The position numbers and the translations under genes are program-made. Positions 27,660 through 37,034 of a DNA stretch of 64,000 bases are shown here, one piece after another (within the stretch, counting starts at the first letter, position 1; the number at the start of each line of letters is the position of its first letter). The notes below the pieces were generated by a model. The model ran no database searches, had not been told where the DNA came from, and saw only the letters and a program-made list of their open reading frames with translations. This DNA is from Christiangramia sp. (lineage in GTDB: Bacteria; Bacteroidota; Bacteroidia; Flavobacteriales; Flavobacteriaceae): NCBI RefSeq assembly GCF_029937855.1, contig NZ_JAPYPC010000012.1:28054-92053 (forward strand), in the 5' to 3' direction.

Positions 27660-27719
27660 ATGTGATTAGCGGTTGCAAATGTAAGTTATTTCAACAATTT
27701 CGCAAAGAAAAAAATTCAA

Positions 27720-28436
27720 TTAAATAAGGTCAAAGATCGAATCTACCGCTACATTTCTTTCAACGTTAAATCCTTCAGCATGCTCTGTATTGATTAATCT
27801 TCCCATGTCCTGGGCACGGTAGGTAATGCTATCCAGAAAGTTACTGCTAGAAATAGGTGTTGCCGGCTCGCTATTTTTTTCATCGTAAAACTGGGATTTG
27901 TATGCTAAAACCGACTCTAGTTTTTTATCTAAATATCCCGTAATATCCACTACAAAGTCAGGTTGAAGATTCTTCCACTGTATATAATGAAACACATGTT
28001 TTGGTCTCCAGGCAGCTTGTTTATTGCCATCCATGATCGTTTCTATTTTCCTGAGTCCGCTTAAAAAACAGGCGTCACCTACTAATTGCGCAGCTTTACC
28101 GTGATCTATATGCCGGTCTTCAACAGCATTGCAAAGAACGATCTCAGGTTTATATTTTCTTATGATCTTGATCACTTCCAGTTTATGAGCCGTATTATTT
28201 TCAAAAAAGGCATCACTGAATTCAAGATTATGCCGCATTTTAACACCGAGAATTGCAGCTGCGGCCTGGGCTTCTTTATCCCTTATCTCCGCAGATCCCC
28301 GTGTTCCAAGTTCTCCCCTGGTAAGATCCAGGATTCCAACTTTCTTACCGCGATCTACCTCTTTTGCTATAGTTCCTGAGCAGCTTAACTCCACATCATC
28401 GGGGTGTGCACCTACTGCCAGTATATCTAATTTCAT
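27720..28436 (-). CDS. bshB1: Bacillithiol biosynthesis deacetylase BshB1
   Basis: A 238-residue zinc hydrolase of the LmbE/PIG-L family. It removes the acetyl group from N-acetylglucosaminyl-malate, the second step of bacillithiol synthesis. The zinc site is visible as GAHPDDVELSCSG at the N-terminus and EDRHIDHGKA further on; LTRGELGTRGS is characteristic of BshB1. Its presence implies a bacillithiol-type thiol in this organism, as in other Bacteroidota. The downstream partner genes bshA and bshC are not in the window. It follows the Cys/Met PLP gene by 12 bases, a fitting neighbour because bacillithiol needs cysteine. Confidence 0.92.
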   Translation of the reverse strand: MKLDILAVGAHPDDVELSCSGTIAKEVDRGKKVGILDLTRGELGTRGSAEIRDKEAQAAAAILGVKMRHNLEFSDAFFENNTAHKLEVIKIIRKYKPEIVLCNAVEDRHIDHGKAAQLVGDACFLSGLRKIETIMDGNKQAAWRPKHVFHYIQWKNLQPDFVVDITGYLDKKLESVLAYKSQFYDEKNSEPATPISSSNFLDSITYRAQDMGRLINTEHAEGFNVERNVAVDSIFDLI

Positions 28437-28448
28437 ATAAAATTCATT

Positions 28449-29600
28449 CTAATTCTTAGCTTTTTTAATCGCCTGCTTAAGATCCTCTATAAGATCTTCA
28501 TTTTCTTCAATTCCCACAGAAAACCGGAGTAAATTATCCTTTATCCCCTGATTGTTTCTTTCCTCTTCGGTTAACAAACCATGAGAGGTTTGAGAAGGAA
28601 GTAAAATGGTACTTTCTACTCCTGCAAGGCTCATGGAAGGTTTAATAAGTTTTAAAGCCTTCATAAATGCGGAAGCATTGATCTTTTCATTCAGTTCAAA
28701 AGATAACATTCCGCCAAAACCGTGCATTTGTTTTTTTGCCAATGCATGATCTGGATGAGACTTCAGGCCGGGATAATAAACACTGGAAACATCTGAATGT
28801 TCATCTAAAAATTCTGCCAATTTCATCGCGTTTTCATTCTGGGCTTTTACTCTAATTCCCATGGTCTTGATACTACGTTCCAACAGCCATACCGTATAAT
28901 CACTAAGACTTCCTCCAAAATTTTTAGCCATCTGAAAGATCCTTTCAATATTTTCTTCCGAAGAAATGACCGTTCCAGCAAGAATATCACTGTGACCACC
29001 CATATATTTTGTTGCCGAATGCAGCACGATATCAATGCCAAAATCTATTGGATTTTGATTTACCGGTGAGGCAAACGTATTATCTATCATACTCACCAGG
29101 CCATGTTCCCTGGCCAATTTAGCCACCGCTTCCATATCTGTAAGTTTCAGTAAAGGATTGGAAGGAGTTTCAATATAGATCACCCTGGTATTATCTTTAA
29201 TTTCAGCTTTTAAAGATTCGGCACTGGCATCATTTGCAAAGCTGTATTCAATTCCGAATTTATTAAACTCCTCTACTGCCAGATTACTGGTACCACCATA
29301 TAAAGAATCCTGGAATACCACATGATCTCCAGAGCTCAGAAATGCCATAAGGGAAGTACTCACTGCGGCCATTCCACTCCCAAAGATCAGGGATGCTTCA
29401 CCATGTTCCAGCGCTGCCATCTTTTTTGCAAGCGCCACCTGATTTGGCGTGTTAAAATATCGTGGATAACGTTTGGTTTCAACATCTTCGAATGCATAAG
29501 AAGTAGACATATATAAAGGAGAAACTGCGCCCTTAAATTCTTTATCTTCTAATTCCCCAACGTGGGTGCAAATGGTATTGATACCTTTAGAATTACTCAT
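28449..29600 (-). CDS. Cys/Met metabolism PLP enzyme (cystathionine gamma-synthase/lyase group)
   Basis: A 383-residue fold-type I PLP enzyme of trans-sulfuration. It shows FGSGMAAVSTSLMAFL (phosphate binding), VIYIETPSNPLLKLTD, and the Schiff-base lysine in HSATKYMGGHSD (Lys198). The family includes cystathionine gamma-synthase, gamma- and beta-lyases, and methionine gamma-lyase; the residues I can see do not separate them. Its 12-base spacing to bshB1 suggests an operon linking cysteine supply to bacillithiol synthesis (inference). Confidence 0.88.
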   Translation of the reverse strand: MSNSKGINTICTHVGELEDKEFKGAVSPLYMSTSYAFEDVETKRYPRYFNTPNQVALAKKMAALEHGEASLIFGSGMAAVSTSLMAFLSSGDHVVFQDSLYGGTSNLAVEEFNKFGIEYSFANDASAESLKAEIKDNTRVIYIETPSNPLLKLTDMEAVAKLAREHGLVSMIDNTFASPVNQNPIDFGIDIVLHSATKYMGGHSDILAGTVISSEENIERIFQMAKNFGGSLSDYTVWLLERSIKTMGIRVKAQNENAMKLAEFLDEHSDVSSVYYPGLKSHPDHALAKKQMHGFGGMLSFELNEKINASAFMKALKLIKPSMSLAGVESTILLPSQTSHGLLTEEERNNQGIKDNLLRFSVGIEENEDLIEDLKQAIKKAKN

Positions 29601-29778
29601 AAAGTTTTTTTTAGAAAATTGAGCCCTAATGTACTAAGAATTCTATTAAAATCAGTTCTTCTCTGTAGTTCTGGACAATGCATAAAAACAGACGTTAATT
29701 AAAGTTAAACCTTGAGCCCTGCCTCTGCTGATGCCTTTCTTTTTTGGTATCTTGACAATTGAATAAAAAATTGACTTA

Positions 29779-30825
29779 ATGAAAAATATAAACGCTTACG
29801 CAGCGAAATCGAATGACGCAGAGCTAGAACCATTTGATATTGAAAGAAGAGAAATTTTAGCAGATGATGTAAAAATTGAAATCGATTATTGCGGAGTTTG
29901 CCATAGCGATATTCACCAGGTAAGAAATGACTGGGGAAATAGCAAATATCCTGTTGTGCCAGGACATGAGATAATCGGTCGGGTTACAGAAGTGGGAAAA
30001 GATGTAAAGAATTATAAAAAAGGAGATTTGGTAGGTGTTGGTTGTATGGTAGATTCCTGCCAGGAATGCCAGTCCTGTAAAGATGACCTGGAGCAGTATT
30101 GTGAAAATGGAATGACCGCTACTTACAACGGAAAAGATAAACATCTTGGAGGCCATACCTTTGGTGGCTATTCTGAAATGATCGTGGTTAAAGAAAAATT
30201 TGTACTTAAAGTTCCTGAAAATCTGGATACAAAAGCTGTGGCACCCTTACTTTGCGCAGGTATCACCACCTGGTCACCCTTGCGCCAGTGGAATGTAAAG
30301 AAAGGTAATAAGGTTGGTGTTGTAGGTCTTGGTGGTCTGGGACATATGGGTGTGAAATTTGCCAGCGCCCTGGGTGCTCATACGGTAATGATCACTACTT
30401 CTCCCGGAAAAGCTGAAGATGCTAAAAAACTGGGAGCAGATGAAGTTCTTATTTCCAAGGACGAAGACGAAATGAAAAAGCACCAGGGCACTTTTGATTT
30501 TATACTGAATACGGTTCCTGTTGGTCATGATACCAACCCTTATATCGGATTATTAAAAAGGGACGCAACCATGGCATTGGTGGGCGCTATTGATGAAATA
30601 GATATACACGGTGGCGGACTTATCATGGGCAGAAAAAGACTTGCCGGTTCCTTAATTGGGGGAATTAAAGAAACCCAGGAGATGCTGGATTTTTGTGGAG
30701 AGCATGATATCGTTTCAGATATCGAAATGATCGATATTCAAAATATCAATGAAGCTTACGATCGTGTTGTAAACTCTGATGTGAAATATAGATTTGTAAT
30801 AGACATGAAATCTTTAAAAAATTAA
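29779..30825 (+). CDS. Zinc-dependent NAD(P) alcohol dehydrogenase (YahK/cinnamyl type)
   Basis: A 348-residue medium-chain dehydrogenase. The catalytic zinc site begins with CGVCHSDIHQ, followed by GHEIIGRVTEVG. The structural zinc lobe has four cysteines in CQECQSCKDDLEQYC. The Rossmann fold starts with VGVVGLGGLGHMGVKF. The pattern matches the YahK/cinnamyl alcohol dehydrogenase subgroup, NADPH-dependent aldehyde reductases of broad range (family knowledge). The following PH-domain gene begins one base after its stop. Confidence 0.92.
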   Translation: MKNINAYAAKSNDAELEPFDIERREILADDVKIEIDYCGVCHSDIHQVRNDWGNSKYPVVPGHEIIGRVTEVGKDVKNYKKGDLVGVGCMVDSCQECQSCKDDLEQYCENGMTATYNGKDKHLGGHTFGGYSEMIVVKEKFVLKVPENLDTKAVAPLLCAGITTWSPLRQWNVKKGNKVGVVGLGGLGHMGVKFASALGAHTVMITTSPGKAEDAKKLGADEVLISKDEDEMKKHQGTFDFILNTVPVGHDTNPYIGLLKRDATMALVGAIDEIDIHGGGLIMGRKRLAGSLIGGIKETQEMLDFCGEHDIVSDIEMIDIQNINEAYDRVVNSDVKYRFVIDMKSLKN

Positions 30826-30826
30826 T

Positions 30827-31204
30827 ATGAGTATCCTTTCTTCATTATTAGGCAACGCCGGTGCTATCGAAAAAGAAAAGCTTCAGGAGAAATATGGCAA
30901 ATTATTAATCCCTTCTGAAGAAATCGAAGCTGGTTTTAAGATCATAAGGGACACCTTTATATTTACTAATAAGAGGCTAATTCTCGTGGATGTTCAGGGA
31001 TTAACGGGCAGTAAGATTGAATATTTTTCAGTTTTATATAAAAGTATTACCAGGTTTAGTGTGGAGACTGCCGGAAGTTTTGACCTGGATGCTGAGCTAA
31101 AAATATGGATCTCAGGAGAGCAAACTCCTTCTATTTCCAAGCGTTTCAATAAGAAAGTAGATATTTATGAAGTTCAGAAGTTATTGGCAGAATTTACCTT
31201 GTAA
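30827..31204 (+). CDS. Bacterial PH-domain protein
   Basis: A 125-residue soluble protein matching the small bacterial pleckstrin-homology family (YvbH-like N-terminal domain). The core reads IIRDTFIFTNKRLILVDVQG and the C-terminal helix is VDIYEVQKLLAEF. Function is unknown; such proteins often form oligomeric rings. It lies one base after the alcohol dehydrogenase stop, so they are co-transcribed. Confidence 0.82.
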   Translation: MSILSSLLGNAGAIEKEKLQEKYGKLLIPSEEIEAGFKIIRDTFIFTNKRLILVDVQGLTGSKIEYFSVLYKSITRFSVETAGSFDLDAELKIWISGEQTPSISKRFNKKVDIYEVQKLLAEFTL

Positions 31205-31224
31205 ATATTTGCAATAATTTTAGA

Positions 31225-31245
31225 ATCATTGTGATGTACAATGAT
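31225..31245. promoter_or_regulatory. 8-bp inverted repeat upstream of hutI
   Basis: ATCATTGT and ACAATGAT form a perfect 8-bp inverted repeat with a 5-base spacer. It lies between the PH-domain gene and a terminator, about 80 bases before the hutI promoter element. It could be an operator or part of an mRNA 3' end hairpin. Confidence 0.35.
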
Positions 31246-31250
31246 CATCT

Positions 31251-31287
31251 AAGCCACTTCCCAATCAAAGGATAAGTGGCTTTTTCT
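31251..31287 (+). terminator. Intrinsic terminator after the PH-domain gene
   Basis: AAGCCACTT pairs with AAGTGGCTT across a 14-base loop, followed by a T-rich tail. The loop is long, so strength is uncertain. Confidence 0.7.
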
Positions 31288-31327
31288 TTAAAGATATTAG
31301 GATCACAAGTTTTCTTAGCTGAGTTCC

Positions 31328-31335
31328 TATCTTTG
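31328..31335 (+). promoter_or_regulatory. -7 promoter element of hutI-hutG
   Basis: TATCTTTG matches TAnnTTTG exactly, 36 bases before the chosen hutI start. It supports the shorter hutI start because the longer frame begins upstream of it. Confidence 0.5.
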
Positions 31336-31371
31336 TTTTTAGCATTTGTTGAACAACCAAGGAAAAAATAT

Positions 31372-32607
31372 ATGAGCATACTTTTAACCAATATAAAGGA
31401 ACTACTACAAGTTAGAGAACCTAATTTTCTGAAAGTTTCCGGAAGTGAAATGAAAAAGCTTCCTACCATTAAAAACGCCTGGCTACTTATTAAAAATGAG
31501 AAAATTGCAGATTATGGATCGATGGACGAATTACCTGATATCAATGCTGATGAAACGATAGATACTAGCGGGAAAATTGTAATGCCCACCTGGTGTGATT
31601 CGCATACTCATATCGTGTATGCCGGAAATCGTGAACAGGAATTTGCCGACAGGATTAATGGGCTAAGCTATGAGGAAATTGCCAACCGTGGCGGTGGCAT
31701 TTTAAATAGTGCAAAAACGCTGCAGGAGACTCCGGAAGATGAAGTTTACTTGCAGTCGGCCGAAAGACTGGAAGAAATAATGAAGCTCGGGACTGGTGCC
31801 GTCGAGATTAAATCAGGATATGGTTTAACTGAAGAGGCCGAACTAAAAATGCTTCGGGTGATCAAAAAACTACGGGAAAATTACAGTTTGCCTATTAAAT
31901 CAACTTTTTTAGGCGCTCATGCCATTCCTAAAGAATACAAAAGCAAGCCTGAAGTATATATGAAGCTGGTAATAAACGAGATCTTACCAAAAGTTGCTGA
32001 ACAAAAACTGGCCGAATATATAGATATATTTTGTGAAAAAGGATATTTCAGCGTAGAAGACGCTGATATGCTCCTAACTGCTGCAAAAAAGTATGGCCTT
32101 AAACCAAAAATTCATGTAAATCAGTTCAATGCTATTGGAGGCGTAAAAGCCGCAGTGGAACATGACGCGCTTAGTGTAGATCATTTAGAAGTGATTACAG
32201 ATGAGGATATTGAGGTTCTAAAAGGCAGTAAAACAATGCCGGTGGCACTTCCCTCCTGCTCTTTATTCTTAAGTATTCCCTACACTCCAGCGAGAAAAAT
32301 TTTAGATGCGGAATTGCCTCTGGCACTAGCCACCGATTTTAATCCTGGAAGTACTCCAAGCGGGAACATGAACCTGGTAGTTTCACTTGCCTGTATAAAA
32401 ATGAAAATGACTCCAGAGGAAGCTATAAATGCTGCTACCATTAACGGGGCCTATGCTATGGAGTTGAGTGATACTCACGGTAGCATTACTAGAGGAAAAA
32501 TGGCAAATTTTATTATTACCAAAGAGATTCCTTCTTATACTTTTCTACCTTATGCCTTCGGAACAAATTCCATAGAATCTGTATACATTAACGGAAAAAT
32601 AATCTAA
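31372..32607 (+). CDS. hutI: Imidazolonepropionase HutI
   Basis: A 411-residue metal-dependent amidohydrolase that opens imidazolone-5-propionate to N-formimino-glutamate, step three of histidine degradation. The metal site HTHIVYAGNREQEF is intact, and TFLGAHAIPKEY, VNQFNAIGG and ATDFNPGSTPSGNM fit HutI. The frame is open 32 codons further upstream, but I choose the ATG giving MSILLTNIKELLQV. It follows an AAGGAAAAA ribosome site and lies downstream of the -7 element. hutG starts one base after the stop; hutH and hutU are not in the window. Confidence 0.94.
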   Translation: MSILLTNIKELLQVREPNFLKVSGSEMKKLPTIKNAWLLIKNEKIADYGSMDELPDINADETIDTSGKIVMPTWCDSHTHIVYAGNREQEFADRINGLSYEEIANRGGGILNSAKTLQETPEDEVYLQSAERLEEIMKLGTGAVEIKSGYGLTEEAELKMLRVIKKLRENYSLPIKSTFLGAHAIPKEYKSKPEVYMKLVINEILPKVAEQKLAEYIDIFCEKGYFSVEDADMLLTAAKKYGLKPKIHVNQFNAIGGVKAAVEHDALSVDHLEVITDEDIEVLKGSKTMPVALPSCSLFLSIPYTPARKILDAELPLALATDFNPGSTPSGNMNLVVSLACIKMKMTPEEAINAATINGAYAMELSDTHGSITRGKMANFIITKEIPSYTFLPYAFGTNSIESVYINGKII

Positions 32608-32608
32608 A

Positions 32609-33601
32609 ATGAAAGGTTTAAAGCTCTACAGGAAGTCAGATGTTGAAAGATTGATTTCAACCAGAAAAGGAGAAGTAAAATTCGGCGAAAACCTTCAATT
32701 TATTTCCAAGTTTGAAGAACTTGAGATTCATCCTGCCGAATATGTCTTACTGGGTATCCCAGAAGATATAGGCGTGAGGGCAAACTTTGGGAAAGCGGGA
32801 ACTTCAAAAGCCTGGAAAGCGGCTTTAAAATCCCTGGTCAATATTCAGGTAAACAGGTTTAATAATCCTGAAAATGTAATTTTACTGGGAGAATTGGATT
32901 GTGGAGAGTTCATGAACAAGGCTTCGCTTATTGATGAATCTGACCCTAACTATCACTCCAAACTGGGAGATTTTGTAAAAGAGATTGATCAACTTGTTTC
33001 AGATCTTATCCAGTTCCTTATTTCAAAGGGAAAAGTCCCTATTATTATTGGAGGAGGCCACAACAACGCCTATGGAAATATTAAAGGCGCAGCCAAAGCC
33101 CTGAAAGATCCCATAAATGTTATAAACATAGATGCACATACAGATCTACGGCAGTTAGAGCACAGGCATAGTGGGAATGGTTTCAGTTATGCCATAGAAG
33201 GACAGTTTTTAAGAAAATACTGTGTTTTTGGACTTCATAGCAATTATACTCCGGAATATATTTTCACCCAAATGGATTCTACGGAAAATGTAAAATATCA
33301 TTTAACTGAAGATCAATTGCCTTACTCAGATGAGCTTACAAGCGGTTTTCAAAAATGTCTGGAAGAATTTGAAAGTTCGAAATTCGGGTTTGAACTGGAT
33401 TGCGATGCAATGGCAAATTTTCCAAGCAGTGCCCAATCTCCTTCAGGTTTTTCTGTGGATCAGGTAAGGAAACTTGTTAGCCAGGCCGGAAAGAGAAAAA
33501 ACTGCTGTTATTTCCATATTTGTGAAGCTGCGCCTAAAGACGGGAACGAAACACAGGTAGGCAAAGCCCTCGCTTATTTTATCTCAGATTTTATCAGGTA
33601 A
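32609..33601 (+). CDS. hutG: Formimidoylglutamase HutG (arginase family)
   Basis: A 330-residue binuclear manganese hydrolase that converts N-formimino-glutamate to glutamate and formamide, the last step of the Hut pathway. Metal ligands are visible in IIGGGHNNAYGN, NIDAHTDLR and GFELDCDAMANFPSS. The ureohydrolase family also includes agmatinase and arginase. The one-base gap to hutI decides the assignment. It converges on the DUF1622 gene. Confidence 0.9.
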   Translation: MKGLKLYRKSDVERLISTRKGEVKFGENLQFISKFEELEIHPAEYVLLGIPEDIGVRANFGKAGTSKAWKAALKSLVNIQVNRFNNPENVILLGELDCGEFMNKASLIDESDPNYHSKLGDFVKEIDQLVSDLIQFLISKGKVPIIIGGGHNNAYGNIKGAAKALKDPINVINIDAHTDLRQLEHRHSGNGFSYAIEGQFLRKYCVFGLHSNYTPEYIFTQMDSTENVKYHLTEDQLPYSDELTSGFQKCLEEFESSKFGFELDCDAMANFPSSAQSPSGFSVDQVRKLVSQAGKRKNCCYFHICEAAPKDGNETQVGKALAYFISDFIR

Positions 33602-33604
33602 CTT

Positions 33605-33973
33605 CTAAGGATTTTTATCCAGCTTATTTTCTGAAGCCTGGCGCTGCCACGGAAACTTCCCTTCTATTTCTAGCTCTATAGACAAACTTAAGAATGTTCT
33701 TATCAATACGATAACTCCCAGCGTTAGCACTTTATCCATGGTTGGTTCTGTTACTACTGTTGCAATAATATCTGCAGCCACAAGAATTTCCAGGCCTAAA
33801 AGAATGCCTTTTCCCAATTCCTGACGCAGTAATTTATACGAACGCTGTTTTCCTTTTTGCACAGATAAAAGGAATTTACCCAGCGCTAAGATAGTTCCCA
33901 CTAAAATAATAAGCACGCCCCCAACTTCAATTAGCCGGGCAATGTACTCGATATATAATTTTATATTTTCCAT
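33605..33973 (-). CDS. DUF1622 membrane protein
   Basis: A 122-residue protein with three predicted membrane helices (about 12-34, 55-75 and 82-100) and the DUF1622 core RQELGKGILLGLEILVAADI. Function is unknown. It starts four bases after the trehalase stop, so it is translated from the same transcript. Confidence 0.82.
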   Translation of the reverse strand: MENIKLYIEYIARLIEVGGVLIILVGTILALGKFLLSVQKGKQRSYKLLRQELGKGILLGLEILVAADIIATVVTEPTMDKVLTLGVIVLIRTFLSLSIELEIEGKFPWQRQASENKLDKNP

Positions 33974-33976
33974 ATT

Positions 33977-35602
33977 CTATTCTTCCGAAGACAATTTTTG
34001 ATAGACCCCATTGGTCCATCCAAAGCCATCCTGAGTGGGGTACTCTCCTCCTCCACTTTCTTTGGTAAGATCTTCTACATTATATTTTTCCAGCATCTTA
34101 TATGTTCTACCGTAAACATCCTTATTTAGTTTCAGCCAACCTGAACTTATTTTTTCAGCTAGTTTATTCTTATTATAGCTTTGAAGTCCCTTGATAGTAA
34201 GCCACTGTAAAGGTGCCCAGCCATTGGGAGCATCCCATTGCTGTCCCGTATTATAAGGTGTGGTTACAACTCCGCCAGGTTTTAGGAAAACTTCTTCAAT
34301 TTTTTCTGAAACTAAATCGGCCTGTTGCGCACTGGCGATCTCGAAGAAAAGGGGATAGACGCCTGCCAGGGATAAACGCTCGGTTTGCTCGCCCTTTTTA
34401 AAGTTATAGTCCATAAAATATCCTTTTTCATTATTCCAATGATATTTTAAGATTGCATTTTTTCTGCTTTGGGCTTTCTGATTAAACTTTTCTGATTTTT
34501 CAGAATCTCCGCTAATTTCGGCAGCTTTTGCAATAATATTTTCCAGATTGTACATTAGAGAATTGAGATCTACAGGTACAATATGGGTCGTATGAATACT
34601 TGAAAGATCAAATTCACCTGCTTCATTCTTATTTAACCATCTACTGGAAAAATCCCAGCCAGATTCTGCTCCGGCTCTAAGATTTCTATATACTTCTTCT
34701 TTGGTTAGTTCAGGATTATCTGCTATTGCACTTTCTGCGGTTGCTACATCTTCCCGGTAACTCTCCGGTCTTGGGGTAGCCTTATCATCCCAATATCTGT
34801 TTAAAATTTCGCCATCCTGCATTTTAACCACTCGTCTATGCGTTTTTTCCTGATTGAGCTGTGAAGCTCCGTCCATCCAGAAATTATATTCCCTCTCCAA
34901 CTCCGGTAGATATTTTGCATAAACCTGTTCTCCTTTAGATGTTGCAAGAACCTGCACCATCATAGCAAAAAAGGGCGGCTGTGATCTTCCTAGATAATAA
35001 GTCCTGTTTCCATTTGGAATAAAGCCGTATTCGTTGATCAGGTAAGCAAAATTATCTACCATATTCTGAATAGTTTCTATTTCTCCATCTTCCTGTAATC
35101 CCAGCATCGTAAAGTAACTATCCCAATAATAAATTTCCCGAAATCTGCCTCCCGGAACGATATATGGATTTGGCAAAGGAAGTAAAGTTCCGGAAATTCT
35201 CTCATCTGCCGGACGCTTAAGCACCTGCCAAAGATTTTTTATATGAGAATTAATGGAAGAAGAATCGGTTTCAAATTCAAAATCATTTCCGGGAATACTA
35301 AAATGCTGTTCCACAAAATCTGTGATACCCTCTGTGGTGGTATCCTTTAGCATATTATAGCGTTGCCTTATCAGGCCCACATTATATTCTGGAACCACAT
35401 CTACAAAAGTTTTACTGTCTTTAAAAATCTCTTTTGTTTGTACATCGTAGAAAAGCTCGCCATATAGTTCTCCCGGCGGAAGTATTTCGACTTCATCTTC
35501 AATTATTTCCAATTCCTGTTCTGGATCGGGACCAATTTTACAGGAAAAAAATAAAGAGATTATTAATAGATAATTCAGAAAGAAAGGAATACGATGTTTC
35601 AT
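33977..35602 (-). CDS. Lipoprotein trehalase (GH37)
   Basis: A 541-residue glycoside hydrolase that cleaves alpha,alpha-trehalose to glucose. The N-terminal signal ends in a lipobox, LFFSC, so it acts in the periplasm or at the outer membrane. Both GH37 signatures are present: PGGRFREIYYWDSYF at about residue 150 and QWDAPNGWAPLQW at about residue 455. Length is normal for the periplasmic type. It is the first gene of a two-gene operon with the DUF1622 protein. Confidence 0.93.
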   Translation of the reverse strand: MKHRIPFFLNYLLIISLFFSCKIGPDPEQELEIIEDEVEILPPGELYGELFYDVQTKEIFKDSKTFVDVVPEYNVGLIRQRYNMLKDTTTEGITDFVEQHFSIPGNDFEFETDSSSINSHIKNLWQVLKRPADERISGTLLPLPNPYIVPGGRFREIYYWDSYFTMLGLQEDGEIETIQNMVDNFAYLINEYGFIPNGNRTYYLGRSQPPFFAMMVQVLATSKGEQVYAKYLPELEREYNFWMDGASQLNQEKTHRRVVKMQDGEILNRYWDDKATPRPESYREDVATAESAIADNPELTKEEVYRNLRAGAESGWDFSSRWLNKNEAGEFDLSSIHTTHIVPVDLNSLMYNLENIIAKAAEISGDSEKSEKFNQKAQSRKNAILKYHWNNEKGYFMDYNFKKGEQTERLSLAGVYPLFFEIASAQQADLVSEKIEEVFLKPGGVVTTPYNTGQQWDAPNGWAPLQWLTIKGLQSYNKNKLAEKISSGWLKLNKDVYGRTYKMLEKYNVEDLTKESGGGEYPTQDGFGWTNGVYQKLSSEE

Positions 35603-35676
35603 AAATTCAATTTGATATGATAAATATAAGAGAATATAGGATTTCTCTTGTGTGGTTAATTCTGGAAAGTATTTAA

Positions 35677-35684
35677 TAATTTTG
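35677..35684 (+). promoter_or_regulatory. -7 promoter element of the GNAT gene
   Basis: TAATTTTG matches TAnnTTTG and lies 18 bases before the ATG of the acetyltransferase gene. Confidence 0.4.
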
Positions 35685-35702
35685 ATCTCAAAATAAAATG
35701 AA

Positions 35703-36161
35703 ATGCAAATAGTTTCCTGGGAACCGAAATATTCCGAAGATTTTAAAGATATGAATCTTTATTGGTTGAAAGAATTTTTCTGGGTAGAACCACATGATGA
35801 GAATGTACTTGGAAATCCTGAAAAATATATCATAGAACCTGGCGGGAAGATTTTTTTCGTTAAGGAAAGTGAAGAAATCATCGGCTGTGTTGCCCTGATG
35901 AAAATAAAGGATGACATTTTTGAACTCACAAAAATGGCGGTTAAACCTGAATATCGTGGCAAAAAAATAGGTCAGCAATTAATGAATTATACCCTTGAAT
36001 TTGCCAGAAAAAAGGATTGGGACCAACTTATTATATATAGTAACCGCAAATTGGAAAATGCCATTCATCTCTACAGGAAATATGGATTTGTAGAAATTCC
36101 CATCGAAGAAAACAACCCTTATTCCCGCGGCGATATTAAAATGAAATTAAACCTGTCTTAA
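35703..36161 (+). CDS. GNAT-family N-acetyltransferase
   Basis: A 152-residue acetyl-CoA-dependent transferase. The acetyl-CoA binding strand and loop read LTKMAVKPEYRGKKIGQQL, with the R/Q-x-x-G-x-G/A pattern as RGKKIG. The C-terminal NAIHLYRKYGFVEIP is the usual GNAT motif B. The substrate is unknown. It stands alone, divergent from the trehalase gene. Confidence 0.88.
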   Translation: MQIVSWEPKYSEDFKDMNLYWLKEFFWVEPHDENVLGNPEKYIIEPGGKIFFVKESEEIIGCVALMKIKDDIFELTKMAVKPEYRGKKIGQQLMNYTLEFARKKDWDQLIIYSNRKLENAIHLYRKYGFVEIPIEENNPYSRGDIKMKLNLS

Positions 36162-36224
36162 ATGTTTACTAATAAGACAACTACTCCCCCAGGCCTTTTA
36201 TACATTTAGATAAATTATATCCCT

Positions 36225-37034
36225 ATGAAGAATATTATCACACTTATGGCTATTTGCCTCTTGCTGATAGGTTGTAAAAACGAAAAGGAATCTAATGAAG
36301 ATAAGGCCGAAACAAAAGTAGCCTCCAATAATTCTTCAACTAAAATGGAGACTGATTCTATAGAAATTGATATCACTCCCGTTTCGCATGCGACCGCAGT
36401 CTTTAAATGGGGAGATAATGTATTTTATACAGATCCGGTTGGCGGGGCAGAAGCTTTTAAAGGCATGGCCAAACCAGACTTTCTTTTGATCACCGATATT
36501 CATGGTGACCATATGAACGCAGAGACATTAAAAGCTTTAGAAATTGGGGACACAAAGATAATAGTTCCTTCTGCTGTTAAAGAAAAACTACCTGAAGATT
36601 TACAAACCAATCTGGTGGTAATGAATAACGGGGATTCTAAAAACTTTATGGGTTTTAATATTATGGCAATACCTATGTACAACCTTCCACAATCCAAAGA
36701 TGCCATGCACGTAAAAGGACGCGGAAATGGATATGTAATTGAAAAAGATGATGAACGCCTATATATTTCCGGAGACACTGAAGATATTCCAGAAATGCGA
36801 AACCTAAAAAATATTGATGTGGCTTTGGTTTCTATGAACCTTCCATACACCATGCCTGTAGATCAGGCGGCCGAAGGTGTTCTAGCTTTTAGTCCTAAAA
36901 AAGTGATTCCATACCATTACCGGGGTAAAGATGGCTTTGCTGATGTGGAAAAATTTAAGTCTTTGGTAAATGAGGGTAATAAGAATATTCAGGTTGAATT
37001 AATGGACTGGTATCCTGAGAATGACAAATCCTAA
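36225..37034 (+). CDS. Metallo-beta-lactamase-fold lipoprotein (UlaG-like)
   Basis: A 269-residue exported hydrolase with a lipobox, LLIGC, near residue 17. After a Ser/Glu/Asn linker the MBL fold starts at about residue 48. The metal motif is ITDIHGDHMN, and later ligands are probably in YISGDTEDI and VIPYHYRG. This is the shorter beta-lactamase_3/UlaG-like type; the substrate is not predictable. A copy of the intergenic repeat lies shortly after its stop. Confidence 0.85.
   Translation: MKNIITLMAICLLLIGCKNEKESNEDKAETKVASNNSSTKMETDSIEIDITPVSHATAVFKWGDNVFYTDPVGGAEAFKGMAKPDFLLITDIHGDHMNAETLKALEIGDTKIIVPSAVKEKLPEDLQTNLVVMNNGDSKNFMGFNIMAIPMYNLPQSKDAMHVKGRGNGYVIEKDDERLYISGDTEDIPEMRNLKNIDVALVSMNLPYTMPVDQAAEGVLAFSPKKVIPYHYRGKDGFADVEKFKSLVNEGNKNIQVELMDWYPENDKS

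Noticed and set aside
31276..31371. Longer N-terminus for HutI
   Set aside because: It would begin inside a terminator and upstream of the -7 promoter element; the added residues do not resemble HutI.
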